DNA from: DASTCZ01 sp963704455
Lineage (GTDB): Bacteria > Acidobacteriota > Terriglobia > Acidiferrales > UBA7541
NCBI GenBank assembly: GCA_963704455.1
Contig: OY969905.1
Coordinates: 2,294,001 to 2,358,000, forward strand
DNA: 64,000 nt
Reading direction: 5' to 3'
Shown: positions 8,826-17,089 of the stretch, in pieces
Position numbering within the stretch: position 1 is the first letter of the stretch
Layout of the letters: every line of letters begins with the position of its first letter
Notes under the pieces: model-generated
Databases searched by the model: none
Told to the model about the DNA's origin: nothing
The model's input: the letters and a program-made list of their open reading frames with translations, nothing else
Position numbers and translations under genes: made by a program

Positions 8826-9112
8826 TCGCCAACGCGCTAATCGTCACGGTTGCTCTCCTACTTGCCCTCGGCTTTTGGCTTATGGGTGAGCTGAAGTTCC
8901 TCATTCCGTACAGATCGATCCTTTACCACCAGTACGGCAGTGTGATTCTCACCTGGATTGTCATCGTGTTCGTGAATGTCTTCGCTGCCGTGTATGTCAT
9001 CCAGCGCAAGTTCTTCCTGAAAGACACGGGCCGGAAGCTATCGCACCTGGACAAACAGGTCACGGCGGGCCACTCGCCGGTACCGCCTCCGATGGGGGAT
9101 GAAGAGCACTGA
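8822..9112 (+). CDS. Small inner-membrane protein of the transfer operon
   Basis: A 96-residue protein with two clear hydrophobic helices (about 5-22 and 40-61) separated by a short polar loop, and a charged tail. AAGGAG lies just upstream of the ATG at 8822. It closes the mating-channel gene block, directly before the DNA-processing genes. I do not recognise the family; its place suggests an accessory channel or coupling role. Confidence 0.7.
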   Translation: MIANALIVTVALLLALGFWLMGELKFLIPYRSILYHQYGSVILTWIVIVFVNVFAAVYVIQRKFFLKDTGRKLSHLDKQVTAGHSPVPPPMGDEEH

Positions 9113-9113
9113 A

Positions 9114-10034
9114 ATGTCCCGTGATTTCACGCCCGGTGAATTTGAAGATCTTCGAACGGACGAATCTGCCTCCCGTGGGCGAACTCCTGAACCGGAAACG
9201 AAGCGCCCCGAGCCACGCCACAGCCCAGGCGGAAACCCTCAGATTGATCGGGACACTGAGACCCCACGCGACGCTCGCCCCGACAGTGCGCGGTCCCAGG
9301 ACTCGCGCACCGTGTTTTACGAGCGGGATCGGGCGTACCACTTGCGCGGGTCTGAAGTACATACCCTCAGCGAGTTGGGGAAGTTCCGTGTGATCGCCAC
9401 CGAAGACCTCGCGACACATGCCTATCAGGGTCATCGGGAAGAAATGGAGCACGACATTCGGAATCTCGCGCAGCAGGGCCTCATACGGCATGGAGCATTT
9501 GAAGGACCGGAAGCGAGCCGTCGCGAGATGCTGACCCTGACGAAAGAAGGGCACAGAGTGCTCCGCGCAAACCGCTTTGCTTCCGATGGCCAATCCACTT
9601 ATTACGGCTTCGTCAAGCCGAAGGAAACGAACCACGACGCGGACATCTACCGGCTTTATCAGAAAGCGGCGAGCAGAATCCTCGACCAAGGAGGCAAGAA
9701 TCTCCGCGTCGTTCTCGATTTTGAACTAAAGAAGAAGCTCAACCGGGATTTTGCGACGTTCGGGGCCGAATCGCGCCAAGAAATCGCATCTCGTCACGGC
9801 CTCCAAGTTGTGGGCGAGAAAATCCCCGTGCCCGACCTCCGCATTGAATTCGAGACACGCGATGGAGAAATTGCCCGCGTGGACCTCGAACTCGCGACCG
9901 AACACTATCGCCCAAGCCAGTTGGCCGAGAAGGTGCGCGCGGGGTTCTCCCTTTACGCTACGCGCAGCGAGGCCGACCGCTTGCGCCGCGTGCTCGACCA
10001 GCGAGAACTGACGGCGGAGATTCTCAGTCTATGA
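9114..10034 (+). CDS. Winged-helix protein with Replic_Relax-like nuclease fold
   Basis: A 306-residue soluble protein. Residues 1-65 are polar and probably disordered. A winged-helix-like region (about 80-150) contains LGKFRVIATEDLATHAY and LTKEGHRVL. Near residue 245 the stretch PDLRIEF...DGEIARVDLELATEHY, followed by KVRAGFSLY, resembles the PD-x(n)-E-x-D core of the replication-relaxation (Replic_Relax) family. Such proteins are found on plasmids and conjugative elements and are thought to process or bind transfer DNA. ATG 9114 lies one base after the preceding stop; ATG 9099 is an alternative. Position before the inverted repeats and VirD4 suggests a relaxosome role, which is inference. 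Confidence 0.65.
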   Translation: MSRDFTPGEFEDLRTDESASRGRTPEPETKRPEPRHSPGGNPQIDRDTETPRDARPDSARSQDSRTVFYERDRAYHLRGSEVHTLSELGKFRVIATEDLATHAYQGHREEMEHDIRNLAQQGLIRHGAFEGPEASRREMLTLTKEGHRVLRANRFASDGQSTYYGFVKPKETNHDADIYRLYQKAASRILDQGGKNLRVVLDFELKKKLNRDFATFGAESRQEIASRHGLQVVGEKIPVPDLRIEFETRDGEIARVDLELATEHYRPSQLAEKVRAGFSLYATRSEADRLRRVLDQRELTAEILSL

Positions 10035-11170
10035 AGATCGAAGAGCGCGATATCGCTGCCATCAAAGCCCTCGGCTATACCGGGGACGAAGCGTGTTTCC
10101 TCTATATTGTGGCAACACATTCGGGGTACTTCGTTCCGCGCCAGTTCCTGGACCTGACCGGTGCCAGTTGGGGCTACCGAACGGATCAGCTCTCGAAGAA
10201 GCTCGAAAGCCGGGGCCATGCAACTTGGCGCGAATACCAAGACACTGGCGGCGTCTATCATCTCTTTTCGAAGAAGCTATACGCTGAGATCGGAAAGGAA
10301 AATCTTCGCAACCGCCGCCGACACTCGGTCGAATTCATTAGGACCAGGCTCGTCCTGCTCGATTTCGTCATCGCTAACCAACAGTATGCCTACCTCGAAA
10401 CGGAAGAGCAGAAGGTTCGGTATTTCTGCAAGGAGCTTGCGATTCCAAAGGCTTGTCTTCCGACCAAGACTTACGAAGGGAGGTCGAGCAGCGAGCCAAC
10501 ACTCCGATATTTTGTCGACAAATACCCCCTCTTCCTTGACTCGTCACGCGGCTCTTCCTCCCCTGTGGTCACGTTGTCGTATGTAGACCCCGGCTACCCC
10601 AGTGTCGCGGGCTTTGCGAACCACCTGAATGCCTACAGGCCGCTCTTCCGGGAACTCACTGAATTCCGGCTCCTCTTCATATCGAATTCTGCGGTCCATT
10701 TTAGCGATGCGGAGAAATGCTTTTCCTCGGTTGTAAGAGCACCTATTTCAGCGAGCATCGAGGGAGACCTTCTTCGCTACTTCCGCCTTCGGAAAGCGTG
10801 GGACCTGAAGAAGTACGCCCTGTTCTCGAACAACGAGATCGAGTGGTTGAACGCGGCCACGCGCCGCTTCCAAGGCGACCGCTTCGACTCTCTCCATGCG
10901 GCTTGGTGCTCGGGACAACTCACAGACGATGATGTGCGCCGACAGTTTCCACCGGCCACTCCTAACCGAAAGGCTGAGTTTCAAACGTTCCTCGTCCGAG
11001 GCAATCGCCGCGAGGATGGTGCCGTGCAGAAGGGCCTGAAGCGCTCTTCAGTACCAGACTTCAGAAGCAACGATTTCTCGCTTCAGCCCTTGGCTGACGC
11101 GAACTCAAGAGGAACAAGAGAGATACGCCGTGACGAGAAAGCCCGGAAGGACGCGGCCAAATTCGGATGA
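10031..11170 (+). CDS. Winged-helix protein of unknown function, candidate transfer-DNA-binding partner
   Basis: A 379-residue soluble protein joined to the previous gene by an ATGA overlap. The first about 75 residues (AIKALGYTGDEACFLYIVATHSGYFVPRQFL) look like a winged helix. The middle has LRYFVDKYPLFLD and a beta-rich stretch to about 225 that could be another small alpha/beta fold. The tail is basic. I do not recognise the family. The stop codon and last codons lie inside the nested inverted repeats that follow, so the gene end and the candidate transfer origin are physically fused. It probably acts with its neighbour on that site. Confidence 0.6.
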   Translation: MKIEERDIAAIKALGYTGDEACFLYIVATHSGYFVPRQFLDLTGASWGYRTDQLSKKLESRGHATWREYQDTGGVYHLFSKKLYAEIGKENLRNRRRHSVEFIRTRLVLLDFVIANQQYAYLETEEQKVRYFCKELAIPKACLPTKTYEGRSSSEPTLRYFVDKYPLFLDSSRGSSSPVVTLSYVDPGYPSVAGFANHLNAYRPLFRELTEFRLLFISNSAVHFSDAEKCFSSVVRAPISASIEGDLLRYFRLRKAWDLKKYALFSNNEIEWLNAATRRFQGDRFDSLHAAWCSGQLTDDDVRRQFPPATPNRKAEFQTFLVRGNRREDGAVQKGLKRSSVPDFRSNDFSLQPLADANSRGTREIRRDEKARKDAAKFG

Positions 11171-11272
11171 GGCGGGAGCGACCCCACCCTTTGACGCACG
11201 GTGCGTCACTGGAATTCGTGGGGTCGCTCCCGCCTCAGTCACGCGCAACGCGTGACACATTTGGCCGCGTCC
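11149..11272. repeat. Nested perfect inverted repeats, candidate oriT
   Basis: Four structures are packed in 124 bp. An outer pair of 14-bp arms lies at 11149-11162 and 11259-11272. An inner pair of 19-bp arms lies at 11168-11186 and 11219-11237. A central 8-bp-stem hairpin with a one-base loop is at 11192-11208. A hairpin with GTCACGCG and CGCGTGAC arms is at 11238-11256. All arms are perfect. The site lies between two winged-helix DNA-processing genes and the coupling-protein operon, where a transfer origin is expected. Bases 11272-11277 read CAGGAT, so the - strand carries the IncP-like core ATCCTG next to the outer arm, but a hexamer is weak evidence. Confidence 0.6.
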
Positions 11273-11313
11273 AGGATTTCGAGCAAGTAACTGAACCACA
11301 GGAGGAAAGGAAA

Positions 11314-11556
11314 ATGGCCTACATCAAGAAACCACCAGAGTTGGTAAGCCGTTCGATCAAGCTCGAACAGCCCACGAACGAGCTGCTCGACGAATACGCC
11401 CGGTTCGTCGAATGCACGCCCGACCATGTGGCGAACTCTGTCCTGAAAAAGATTCTTTGGAGAGACCCCGAATACAGAAAGTGGCGGGCCGAGCAGAAAA
11501 GCGCCGCGCAGGGCAAGCCAACCGGCGACACCACGGCCATTCGGAGAACGGCATGA
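11314..11556 (+). CDS. Small ribbon-helix-helix-like protein, possible MobC-type auxiliary
   Basis: An 80-residue basic protein. SRSIKLEQPTNELLDEYARF followed by TPDHVANSVLKKIL fits a beta-strand then two helices, the ribbon-helix-helix plan of relaxosome auxiliary and antitoxin-type proteins. A strong GGAGGAAAGG Shine-Dalgarno precedes ATG 11314. An in-frame upstream extension would read through the inverted repeats and has no such site. The gene overlaps virD4 by ATGA. It probably binds the adjacent inverted repeats and links DNA processing to VirD4. Confidence 0.65.
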   Translation: MAYIKKPPELVSRSIKLEQPTNELLDEYARFVECTPDHVANSVLKKILWRDPEYRKWRAEQKSAAQGKPTGDTTAIRRTA

Positions 11557-13550
11557 TCCAACGGATTCTCAACTCGAAGAACTTCGTTGCCTGCCTCCTG
11601 GCAGCGGCGACAGGGATGGTCCTCTATATAAAGATGCCTTTCCCTGAGGGAAACCTGTTCTTCGAGTTGATGTTTCTCTGGGCGCGGCCCGTGTTCCTGG
11701 GATTCAAGTATTCCTACATCGTTTTCCTTTACACCACACCCTACATCGGCTACTCGGTTTTGCTCTCAGGTCTCTACATCTTCGCCCTCAAGATTCCGCA
11801 ACGCATTAGGCCAGGGCGCTTGCCTGCCTACCCCGATCCGCGCAAGCGCCCTGATCTCTCTCTCGTGTTGGGTGAGGTTCACAACCCACGCAAGCCTGTA
11901 CCGGCAGCCGTCCCGCACTGGCTGGTCGTACCCGAGCGCGGACTGTTCACCGGAATCGCCATTTTCGGAGCGGTAGGCACCGGAAAAACGAGTTGCTGCA
12001 TGTACCCCTTCGCGGAACAGATTTTTGCCTATTGCGCTGGCGACAAAGAAAAGAAGATTGGCGGTCTCGTTCTCGAAGTGAAAGGTGACTTCTGCCATAG
12101 GATCAAAGAGATTCTGGCTCGTCACGGCAGAGAGGACGACTACATCGAGATCAGTCTCGACTCCCAATACCGTTACAACCCGCTTCACAACGACCTCGAC
12201 GCTTATGCTCTGGCCTACAGCATCGCGTCGCTCCTAAACAATCTCTTCGGGAAAGGAAAGGAACCCTTCTGGCAGCAGGCGTACACAAACCTCGTCAAAT
12301 TCATCATCCTTCTGCACAAGATTGCCTACGACTACGTGACTTTGTTCGATGTCTATGAGTCCGCCATTTCGCCGGACATTTTGGAGAGGAAAATTCAGGA
12401 TGCTGAGCGGCGGCTCGAAGAACGGTATTTCCTGCTCGTTTCCGCGCCTGACTACAGGGCACACTTCGACGACCTGAAACTCTTCGAGTTTTCGCTCGAC
12501 GAACCCATCGAGATGTATCGGGCGAAGGACACTCCCGGAGCACGGCGGTTTCTGCAGAGCAAATCCATCGATTGCGAATATCTTAGCGAAGCAGGTTTCG
12601 ATAAGGCCGATCCTGACCGGCTCGAACAACTACAAGCCGTCAAGCGCTGGTTCTACAACGACTGGCGGCGCATCGAGCCGAAACTGCGGACTTCTATCGT
12701 CGAAGGCATCTCGGTTTTCCTGTCGCTGTTCGACGACAACCCGGCTGTAAAAAGAACCTTCTGCCCGCCGCCCGAGTGCTACGACCCGAAGGCCAACGCT
12801 GACTACCGCTTTGGCAAGCCCCTGCCGTCATTCAGTTGGCTCATAGAAAGCGGAAAGGTCTGCTGCCTGAATTTCCCTATCGGAATGAATCCCGGTCTTG
12901 CGAAGGCCCTCGGCGTCATGATGAAGCTCGATTTCGAGCGGGCCGTTTTGAACCGCGTGCCCATGATCGAAGCCAACAAGGACAAATACTTCCGTCAGGT
13001 CCTGTTCATGTGCGACGAATACCAGCACTTTGCGACAGTCGGAGAGAACGAGCCAACTGGCGACGAAAAGTTCTTCAGTCTCTCGCGTCAGCCCAAGTGC
13101 ATTCCCATCATCGCCACTCAGAGCATAAGCTCACTGAAATCGGCGCTCCCTGGAGAGACTTGGCGAACGCTGGTTCAGACCTTCCGCACAAAGATATTTC
13201 TGGCGCTGTCGGACGACTTCTCGGCTCGCACCGCAAGCGAGCTCTGCGGACGCGAAGATCAACTCAAGGTCAGTTACAACCTTTCCGAGAGCGGACACGA
13301 CGCGAGTGTAAGCCTGCTCACCGGCAAGGCCATCTCCCACAAAGCCAATATCACTGCCTCGAAGAGCTACTACCCACATTCCGACTTCCGTTTCGACATG
13401 AAAACCTTCACCGAACTCAAGAATGCGCAGTCCGTTGCCATCGCATACGACGGCTTCAATCCAATGCCGCCAACATTCTGCTACCTGAAGCCCTACTACA
13501 ACGACTCCAACAAATCCTATTTCAAGCAAGTCGCCGACGGAGAGCTATGA
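11553..13550 (+). CDS. virD4: VirD4/TraG-family type IV coupling protein
   Basis: A 665-residue membrane-anchored ATPase that delivers the DNA substrate to the channel. Hydrophobic segments near 10-25 and 60-85 form the anchor. Walker A is GAVGTGKT (139-146) and Walker B is LFMCDEYQ (Asp488-Glu489). SRQPKCIPIIATQSISSLKSAL, in shorter form IIATQS, is the conserved motif after Walker B. The start is fixed by ATGA overlap with the RHH-like gene. Length and motif order are normal for the family. Confidence 0.94.
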   Translation: MIQRILNSKNFVACLLAAATGMVLYIKMPFPEGNLFFELMFLWARPVFLGFKYSYIVFLYTTPYIGYSVLLSGLYIFALKIPQRIRPGRLPAYPDPRKRPDLSLVLGEVHNPRKPVPAAVPHWLVVPERGLFTGIAIFGAVGTGKTSCCMYPFAEQIFAYCAGDKEKKIGGLVLEVKGDFCHRIKEILARHGREDDYIEISLDSQYRYNPLHNDLDAYALAYSIASLLNNLFGKGKEPFWQQAYTNLVKFIILLHKIAYDYVTLFDVYESAISPDILERKIQDAERRLEERYFLLVSAPDYRAHFDDLKLFEFSLDEPIEMYRAKDTPGARRFLQSKSIDCEYLSEAGFDKADPDRLEQLQAVKRWFYNDWRRIEPKLRTSIVEGISVFLSLFDDNPAVKRTFCPPPECYDPKANADYRFGKPLPSFSWLIESGKVCCLNFPIGMNPGLAKALGVMMKLDFERAVLNRVPMIEANKDKYFRQVLFMCDEYQHFATVGENEPTGDEKFFSLSRQPKCIPIIATQSISSLKSALPGETWRTLVQTFRTKIFLALSDDFSARTASELCGREDQLKVSYNLSESGHDASVSLLTGKAISHKANITASKSYYPHSDFRFDMKTFTELKNAQSVAIAYDGFNPMPPTFCYLKPYYNDSNKSYFKQVADGEL

Positions 13551-13572
13551 CGAACGGAATGGAGAACCAACA

Positions 13573-14544
13573 ATGAACGGATTCGAAATGATCCTTCCGT
13601 TCCTGAAACCAATCGAGCACCTCATTCTTGATGATTCGATCAGCGAGGTCATGGTGAATGGGCCGGACCGGATCTTCATCGAGCGAGCCGGTCTCCTTCA
13701 GCAAGTACAAGACGTGTCTCTCGGGGAGAAATCCCTCATGGTCGCTGTGAAAAACATCGCCCGCCGCCTGGGTGACGACATCTCGGAATCGAAGCCCATT
13801 CTCGATTCGCGCCTGCCCGACGGAAGCCGCGTTGCCGCAGTCATTCCGCCATGCAGTTTGAGTGGGGTCACATTGACCATCCGCAAGTTCAATACAAGGC
13901 ATTTCGAAATGGACGATCTAATCAGAGCCGGAACACTCGACAACAATCTTGCAAACCGGCTCAAGGACTATGTCCTCGTTCGGAAAAACATCCTCATTAG
14001 CGGCGGAACCGGGACCGGCAAAACGACGATGCTCAACATCCTCGGCAAATTCATACCTCAGGATGATCGGGTCCTTCTGATTGAGGACACCGCTGAGATT
14101 CATTTGGCTCAGCCGAACCTCGTCCGATTCGAAGCGCGGCAGGCTCAGAATGGCCTGCCGGCAGTCGCGATCCGTGACCTTCTGAAGGCTGCTCTCCGGC
14201 ATCGACCTGACCGCATCATTCTCGGTGAGATTCGCGGCGGTGAAGCCTTCGATCTGTTGCAACTTCTGAACACGGGGCACTCTGGCACGCTTTCAACGAT
14301 TCACGCCAATTCCGCCAAGCAAGGACTCGCCCGCTTCACGAGCTGCGTGCTCCAGAGCGGAGTTGACCTCCCGTATCGCGCCATCAAGACCAACATTGCC
14401 GACTCACTGAACGTGGTGATTCAGGTTGAGCGGAGGCCGGGACGCCGGTACATCTCCGAAGTCCTCGAAATCAACAGCTATGACCCGGACGCGGACCTCT
14501 TCGACTACTGCGCCATGCATGTCCATCAGGAAGAGACACCATGA
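13573..14544 (+). CDS. virB11: VirB11/TrbB-family secretion ATPase
   Basis: A 323-residue cytoplasmic hexameric ATPase. Walker A is GGTGTGKT (144-151). LLIEDTAEIHL forms the Asp box, ILGEIRGGEAFDLLQ Walker B and GHSGTLSTIHANS the His box, all in the order expected for VirB11/TrbB. It switches the secretion system between pilus assembly and DNA transfer. It follows virD4 by 22 bp and overlaps the primase gene by ATGA. Placing virB11 next to virD4, away from the channel genes, is a rearranged but complete order. Confidence 0.95.
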   Translation: MNGFEMILPFLKPIEHLILDDSISEVMVNGPDRIFIERAGLLQQVQDVSLGEKSLMVAVKNIARRLGDDISESKPILDSRLPDGSRVAAVIPPCSLSGVTLTIRKFNTRHFEMDDLIRAGTLDNNLANRLKDYVLVRKNILISGGTGTGKTTMLNILGKFIPQDDRVLLIEDTAEIHLAQPNLVRFEARQAQNGLPAVAIRDLLKAALRHRPDRIILGEIRGGEAFDLLQLLNTGHSGTLSTIHANSAKQGLARFTSCVLQSGVDLPYRAIKTNIADSLNVVIQVERRPGRRYISEVLEINSYDPDADLFDYCAMHVHQEETP

Positions 14545-15446
14545 CAATCGAGAACCCGGACAAGAAAGACATCAGCGCGCCGGACTACGTCCGCGCGAAC
14601 TTTGATCCCTCAGACCGGCTCGCCGTCCTGGTGCGAAACCGGAAGCGCGGCGAAACGCTCCAGCGCATCAGCACGGCAGTACGGATTGCGGCTCCCCAGT
14701 TTCAGGAGTGGCTGCGATACAAGAATGAGCGAGACGGCTGCGATATCTATCTCGGCATGAACCCGCTGAAACCCGAAGCCCACACGCGAACGAAGGACGA
14801 CATACAAACGATCAAGCATCTCTATATCGACCTCGACCACGAGGGAACCAAATCCCTCGCGGCCATTCAGCAATCGGATCTTGTGCCGCCCCCAAGCTAC
14901 GTTCTCAGTACGTCACCTGAGAAGTTTCAGGTGATATGGAAGGTCGAGGGAGTCACTCAAGAGCAGGCCGAGGCATTCCTCCACGCCTTGGCGCGGGAAT
15001 TCGATGGCGATCCCGCAGCGACCGATTCGACGAGAGTGCTCCGCCTTCCAGGTTTCGCAAACAAGAAGTACGAGGAAGACTTCCCCGTAGTAGTCCACTC
15101 GCACACAGATCGCACTTATCATCCACGCGACTTCAGAGTTCGCACCGAGCCAGTGGACTCCGGCCCTGGGCGATGGAATGCGTCTCGCGAGCGTGCAGCA
15201 GCGACAGGCCCTCGCGAATTGAGCCAATCGGAGCGCGATTGGGCTTACGCCAAGCGGGCTCTGGCAAGAGGACTCCCGCCTGAAGAGGTCATGCGCGACA
15301 TCGCGGAATTCCGCGCCCACGAAAAGTACGACCCGACTGACTACGCACGGAGAACTGTGACGAAGGCGCAGGCAGACCTCAACGCCAGGGAAGCAAGATC
15401 TGACTCTGCCCCAACTGAACCGAGCGACCTGAGCCGGGAGCAATAG
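14541..15446 (+). CDS. RepB-like DNA primase domain protein
   Basis: A 301-residue protein. Residues about 90-200 match the RepB-primase/archaeo-eukaryotic-primase-like layout: HLYIDLDHEG supplies the metal-binding acidic pair, PSYVLSTSPEKFQVIWKV the central strands, and DPAATDSTRVLRLPGFANKK the conserved Arg/Lys stretch. In mobilisable plasmids such primases prime synthesis on transferred single strands. The C-terminal part is helical with DWAYAKRAL and LPPEEVMRDI. It is coupled to virB11 by ATGA, so priming of transferred DNA is co-expressed with the machine. Confidence 0.82.
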   Translation: MTIENPDKKDISAPDYVRANFDPSDRLAVLVRNRKRGETLQRISTAVRIAAPQFQEWLRYKNERDGCDIYLGMNPLKPEAHTRTKDDIQTIKHLYIDLDHEGTKSLAAIQQSDLVPPPSYVLSTSPEKFQVIWKVEGVTQEQAEAFLHALAREFDGDPAATDSTRVLRLPGFANKKYEEDFPVVVHSHTDRTYHPRDFRVRTEPVDSGPGRWNASRERAAATGPRELSQSERDWAYAKRALARGLPPEEVMRDIAEFRAHEKYDPTDYARRTVTKAQADLNAREARSDSAPTEPSDLSREQ

Positions 15447-15476
15447 ACAGGAACGATTTGCGGAGAGGAGAAAATA

Positions 15477-15692
15477 ATGGCAACCAACGTAGCAACAACG
15501 GAAGCCACGAGCGAGCCAATTGCAGTTAACAAACTTGAGGCGGCGCAGATGCTTGGCGTTAGCCTGCGAACAATCGAACGGTTAATCGCCCTGAAGGAGC
15601 TGCAGGTACGCCGTCTGGGGAGGCGAGTGCTCATCCTACGGACCTCTTTGGAAAATTTCTTACGGCACGATCATCCGACACAAATAACTTGA
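15477..15692 (+). CDS. Excisionase/AlpA-like helix-turn-helix protein
   Basis: A 71-residue protein whose core, NKLEAAQMLGVSLRTIERLI followed by LQVRRLGRRVLI, is the winged helix-turn-helix of MerR/excisionase-type (HTH_17) proteins. GGAGAGGAG lies just upstream of ATG 15477. Close to the integrase, it is best read as the recombination directionality factor or a local regulator of excision. Confidence 0.8.
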   Translation: MATNVATTEATSEPIAVNKLEAAQMLGVSLRTIERLIALKELQVRRLGRRVLILRTSLENFLRHDHPTQIT

Positions 15693-15738
15693 CTAGCCGC
15701 TAGCTATGTAATACGGTCGTCGGCACGGAGGCTTTCGA

Positions 15739-15939
15739 GTGACCGACGAAGCGATACGAGAGTACCTGCGAGAAATTGGAAGGAAGGGCGGGAAAGCGCG
15801 AGTCAAGAAGCATGGCGTCGAAGTTCTCCGAAAGATGGGCCGTAAGGGAGGGAAAACCCGCGCCCAGAAGTATGACAAAGCGACTCTCAGCACGTGGGCG
15901 AAAAAGTCTCGGGGTACCCGGCGGCGAAAGAAGAATTGA
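15739..15939 (+). CDS. Small basic protein with duplicated Lys-Gly-Gly motif
   Basis: A 66-residue, very basic protein with two copies of a GRKGGKxRxxK unit (about residues 13-23 and 34-44). The Lys-Gly-Gly arrangement recalls small KGG-type stress proteins, but the match is only the motif. GTG 15739 is the start. The stop is two bases before the integrase ATG, so the pair is probably co-translated. A nucleoid-like DNA-binding role in excision is conceivable, not shown. Confidence 0.6.
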   Translation: MTDEAIREYLREIGRKGGKARVKKHGVEVLRKMGRKGGKTRAQKYDKATLSTWAKKSRGTRRRKKN

Positions 15940-15941
15940 CA

Positions 15942-17057
15942 ATGAAACTACGTGGAATATTCGAAAGAGAGCCTAATTCGGGCGTTTGGTGGATTTGTTA
16001 CTTTGACCATATCGGTCGCAGGCATCGTGAAAAGGTGGGAACCAAGAGCGCGGCTATCCTGCTGTACAGGAAGAGGAAGCAGCAGGCGCTCGAAGGCAAG
16101 AAGCTCCCCGAGAAGCTGCGTCGCCCGTCTGTTTCTTTCGTAGAAATCGCCAAAGATGCTCTGGCTTACTCAAAGGCTCACAAGCGCAGCTATGGCGACG
16201 ATGTCATTCGCATGGAGCCTATCCTTTCCTGGTTTCGTGATCGGGCCGCAGACTCGATAACCGCACAAGAGATCGAGCAGAGACTGAGTAAATCGGCGGA
16301 AGAAAATCAGTGGGCACCCGCTACTATCAATCGCTATCGCGCTCTGCTCTCGCTCGTGTACAGTTTGGGCATTCGCAACGAGAAGATAAAGGAAAATCCG
16401 GCTCGGCTCGTCAAGCATCGAACCGAGAACAATGCCAGGATTCGATTCCTTTCTCCCGAAGAGGAAGTCAGGATACGGGCCGTGATTCAGGCAACTTGTC
16501 CTGAACACTTGGCCGAATTTGAGATCGCACTGAATACAGGACTGCGCTTGAGCGAGCTCTACAACTTGACCTGGGATACTGTGAACCTGTCTCGAAGAAT
16601 TCTGACGGTGCCTCGCTCGAAGAACGGCGAGGTTCGCCACGTCCCACTTAACAAGCCTGCGCTGGAAGCTTTTCAGACCCTTCGAAAGGGCACTGACCAT
16701 TGTGGGCCAATCTTTTTGAACTGGCGCGACGACCGCCTGACGGGTCCTCGCTATTGGTTCGAACCGGCGTTGAAAAAGGCAAGGGTCCGCAATTTCACTT
16801 GGCATTGTCTGCGACATACATTCGCTTCGAGATTGGTGATGATTGGGGAGAACTTGCGGACGGTCCAGGACCTTTTGGGACACAAACAAATCTCGATGAC
16901 GGTCCGCTACTCGCACCTCGCTCCTCAGCACCAACTGGCGGCGGTCGAGCGTTTGGCGGCGGCATCTCCGGTGCCTCAACCTGACAAACCAAGTGCCACC
17001 AGAACTGCCACTGGCCAAAATGAGCCTTCATCAAACGACGCGACTTTTGTTCACTAA
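15942..17057 (+). CDS. int: Tyrosine recombinase (integrase) of the element
   Basis: A 371-residue phage-type integrase. A core-binding SAM-like domain (about 60-160) precedes the catalytic domain, in which the full set is visible: Arg202 (TGLRLSEL), His288 and Arg291 (HCLRHTF), His314 (LLGHKQIS) and the nucleophile Tyr323 (VRYSHL). I start at ATG 15942, two bases after the previous stop; an earlier frame start lies inside that gene. The protein should catalyse integration at, and excision from, the tRNA 33 bases downstream. The C-terminal tail after 335 is polar. Confidence 0.93.
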   Translation: MKLRGIFEREPNSGVWWICYFDHIGRRHREKVGTKSAAILLYRKRKQQALEGKKLPEKLRRPSVSFVEIAKDALAYSKAHKRSYGDDVIRMEPILSWFRDRAADSITAQEIEQRLSKSAEENQWAPATINRYRALLSLVYSLGIRNEKIKENPARLVKHRTENNARIRFLSPEEEVRIRAVIQATCPEHLAEFEIALNTGLRLSELYNLTWDTVNLSRRILTVPRSKNGEVRHVPLNKPALEAFQTLRKGTDHCGPIFLNWRDDRLTGPRYWFEPALKKARVRNFTWHCLRHTFASRLVMIGENLRTVQDLLGHKQISMTVRYSHLAPQHQLAAVERLAAASPVPQPDKPSATRTATGQNEPSSNDATFVH

Positions 17058-17089
17058 GTCTTTGCCGTGTAGTATGTTGTGAAAGCGTG

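Larger units (their letters stand above)
1..17089 (+). mobile_element. Integrative and conjugative element (right part, truncated at window start)
   Basis: A nearly unidirectional block of transfer genes ends with a tyrosine integrase whose stop codon is 32 bp from a tRNA gene. It encodes a P-type T4SS, a VirD4 coupling protein, a VirB11 ATPase, a RepB-like primase, an excisionase-like HTH protein and an integrase, which together define an ICE-type element. The right boundary is inferred to be at or just inside the tRNA. The left boundary is outside the window, so size and cargo are unknown. No standard MOB relaxase is recognisable in the visible part. Confidence 0.85.

Noticed and set aside
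11167..11313. N-terminal extension of the RHH-like protein through the inverted repeats
   Set aside because: The strong GGAGGAAAGG site is at the shorter start, and the extension is just translated palindrome.
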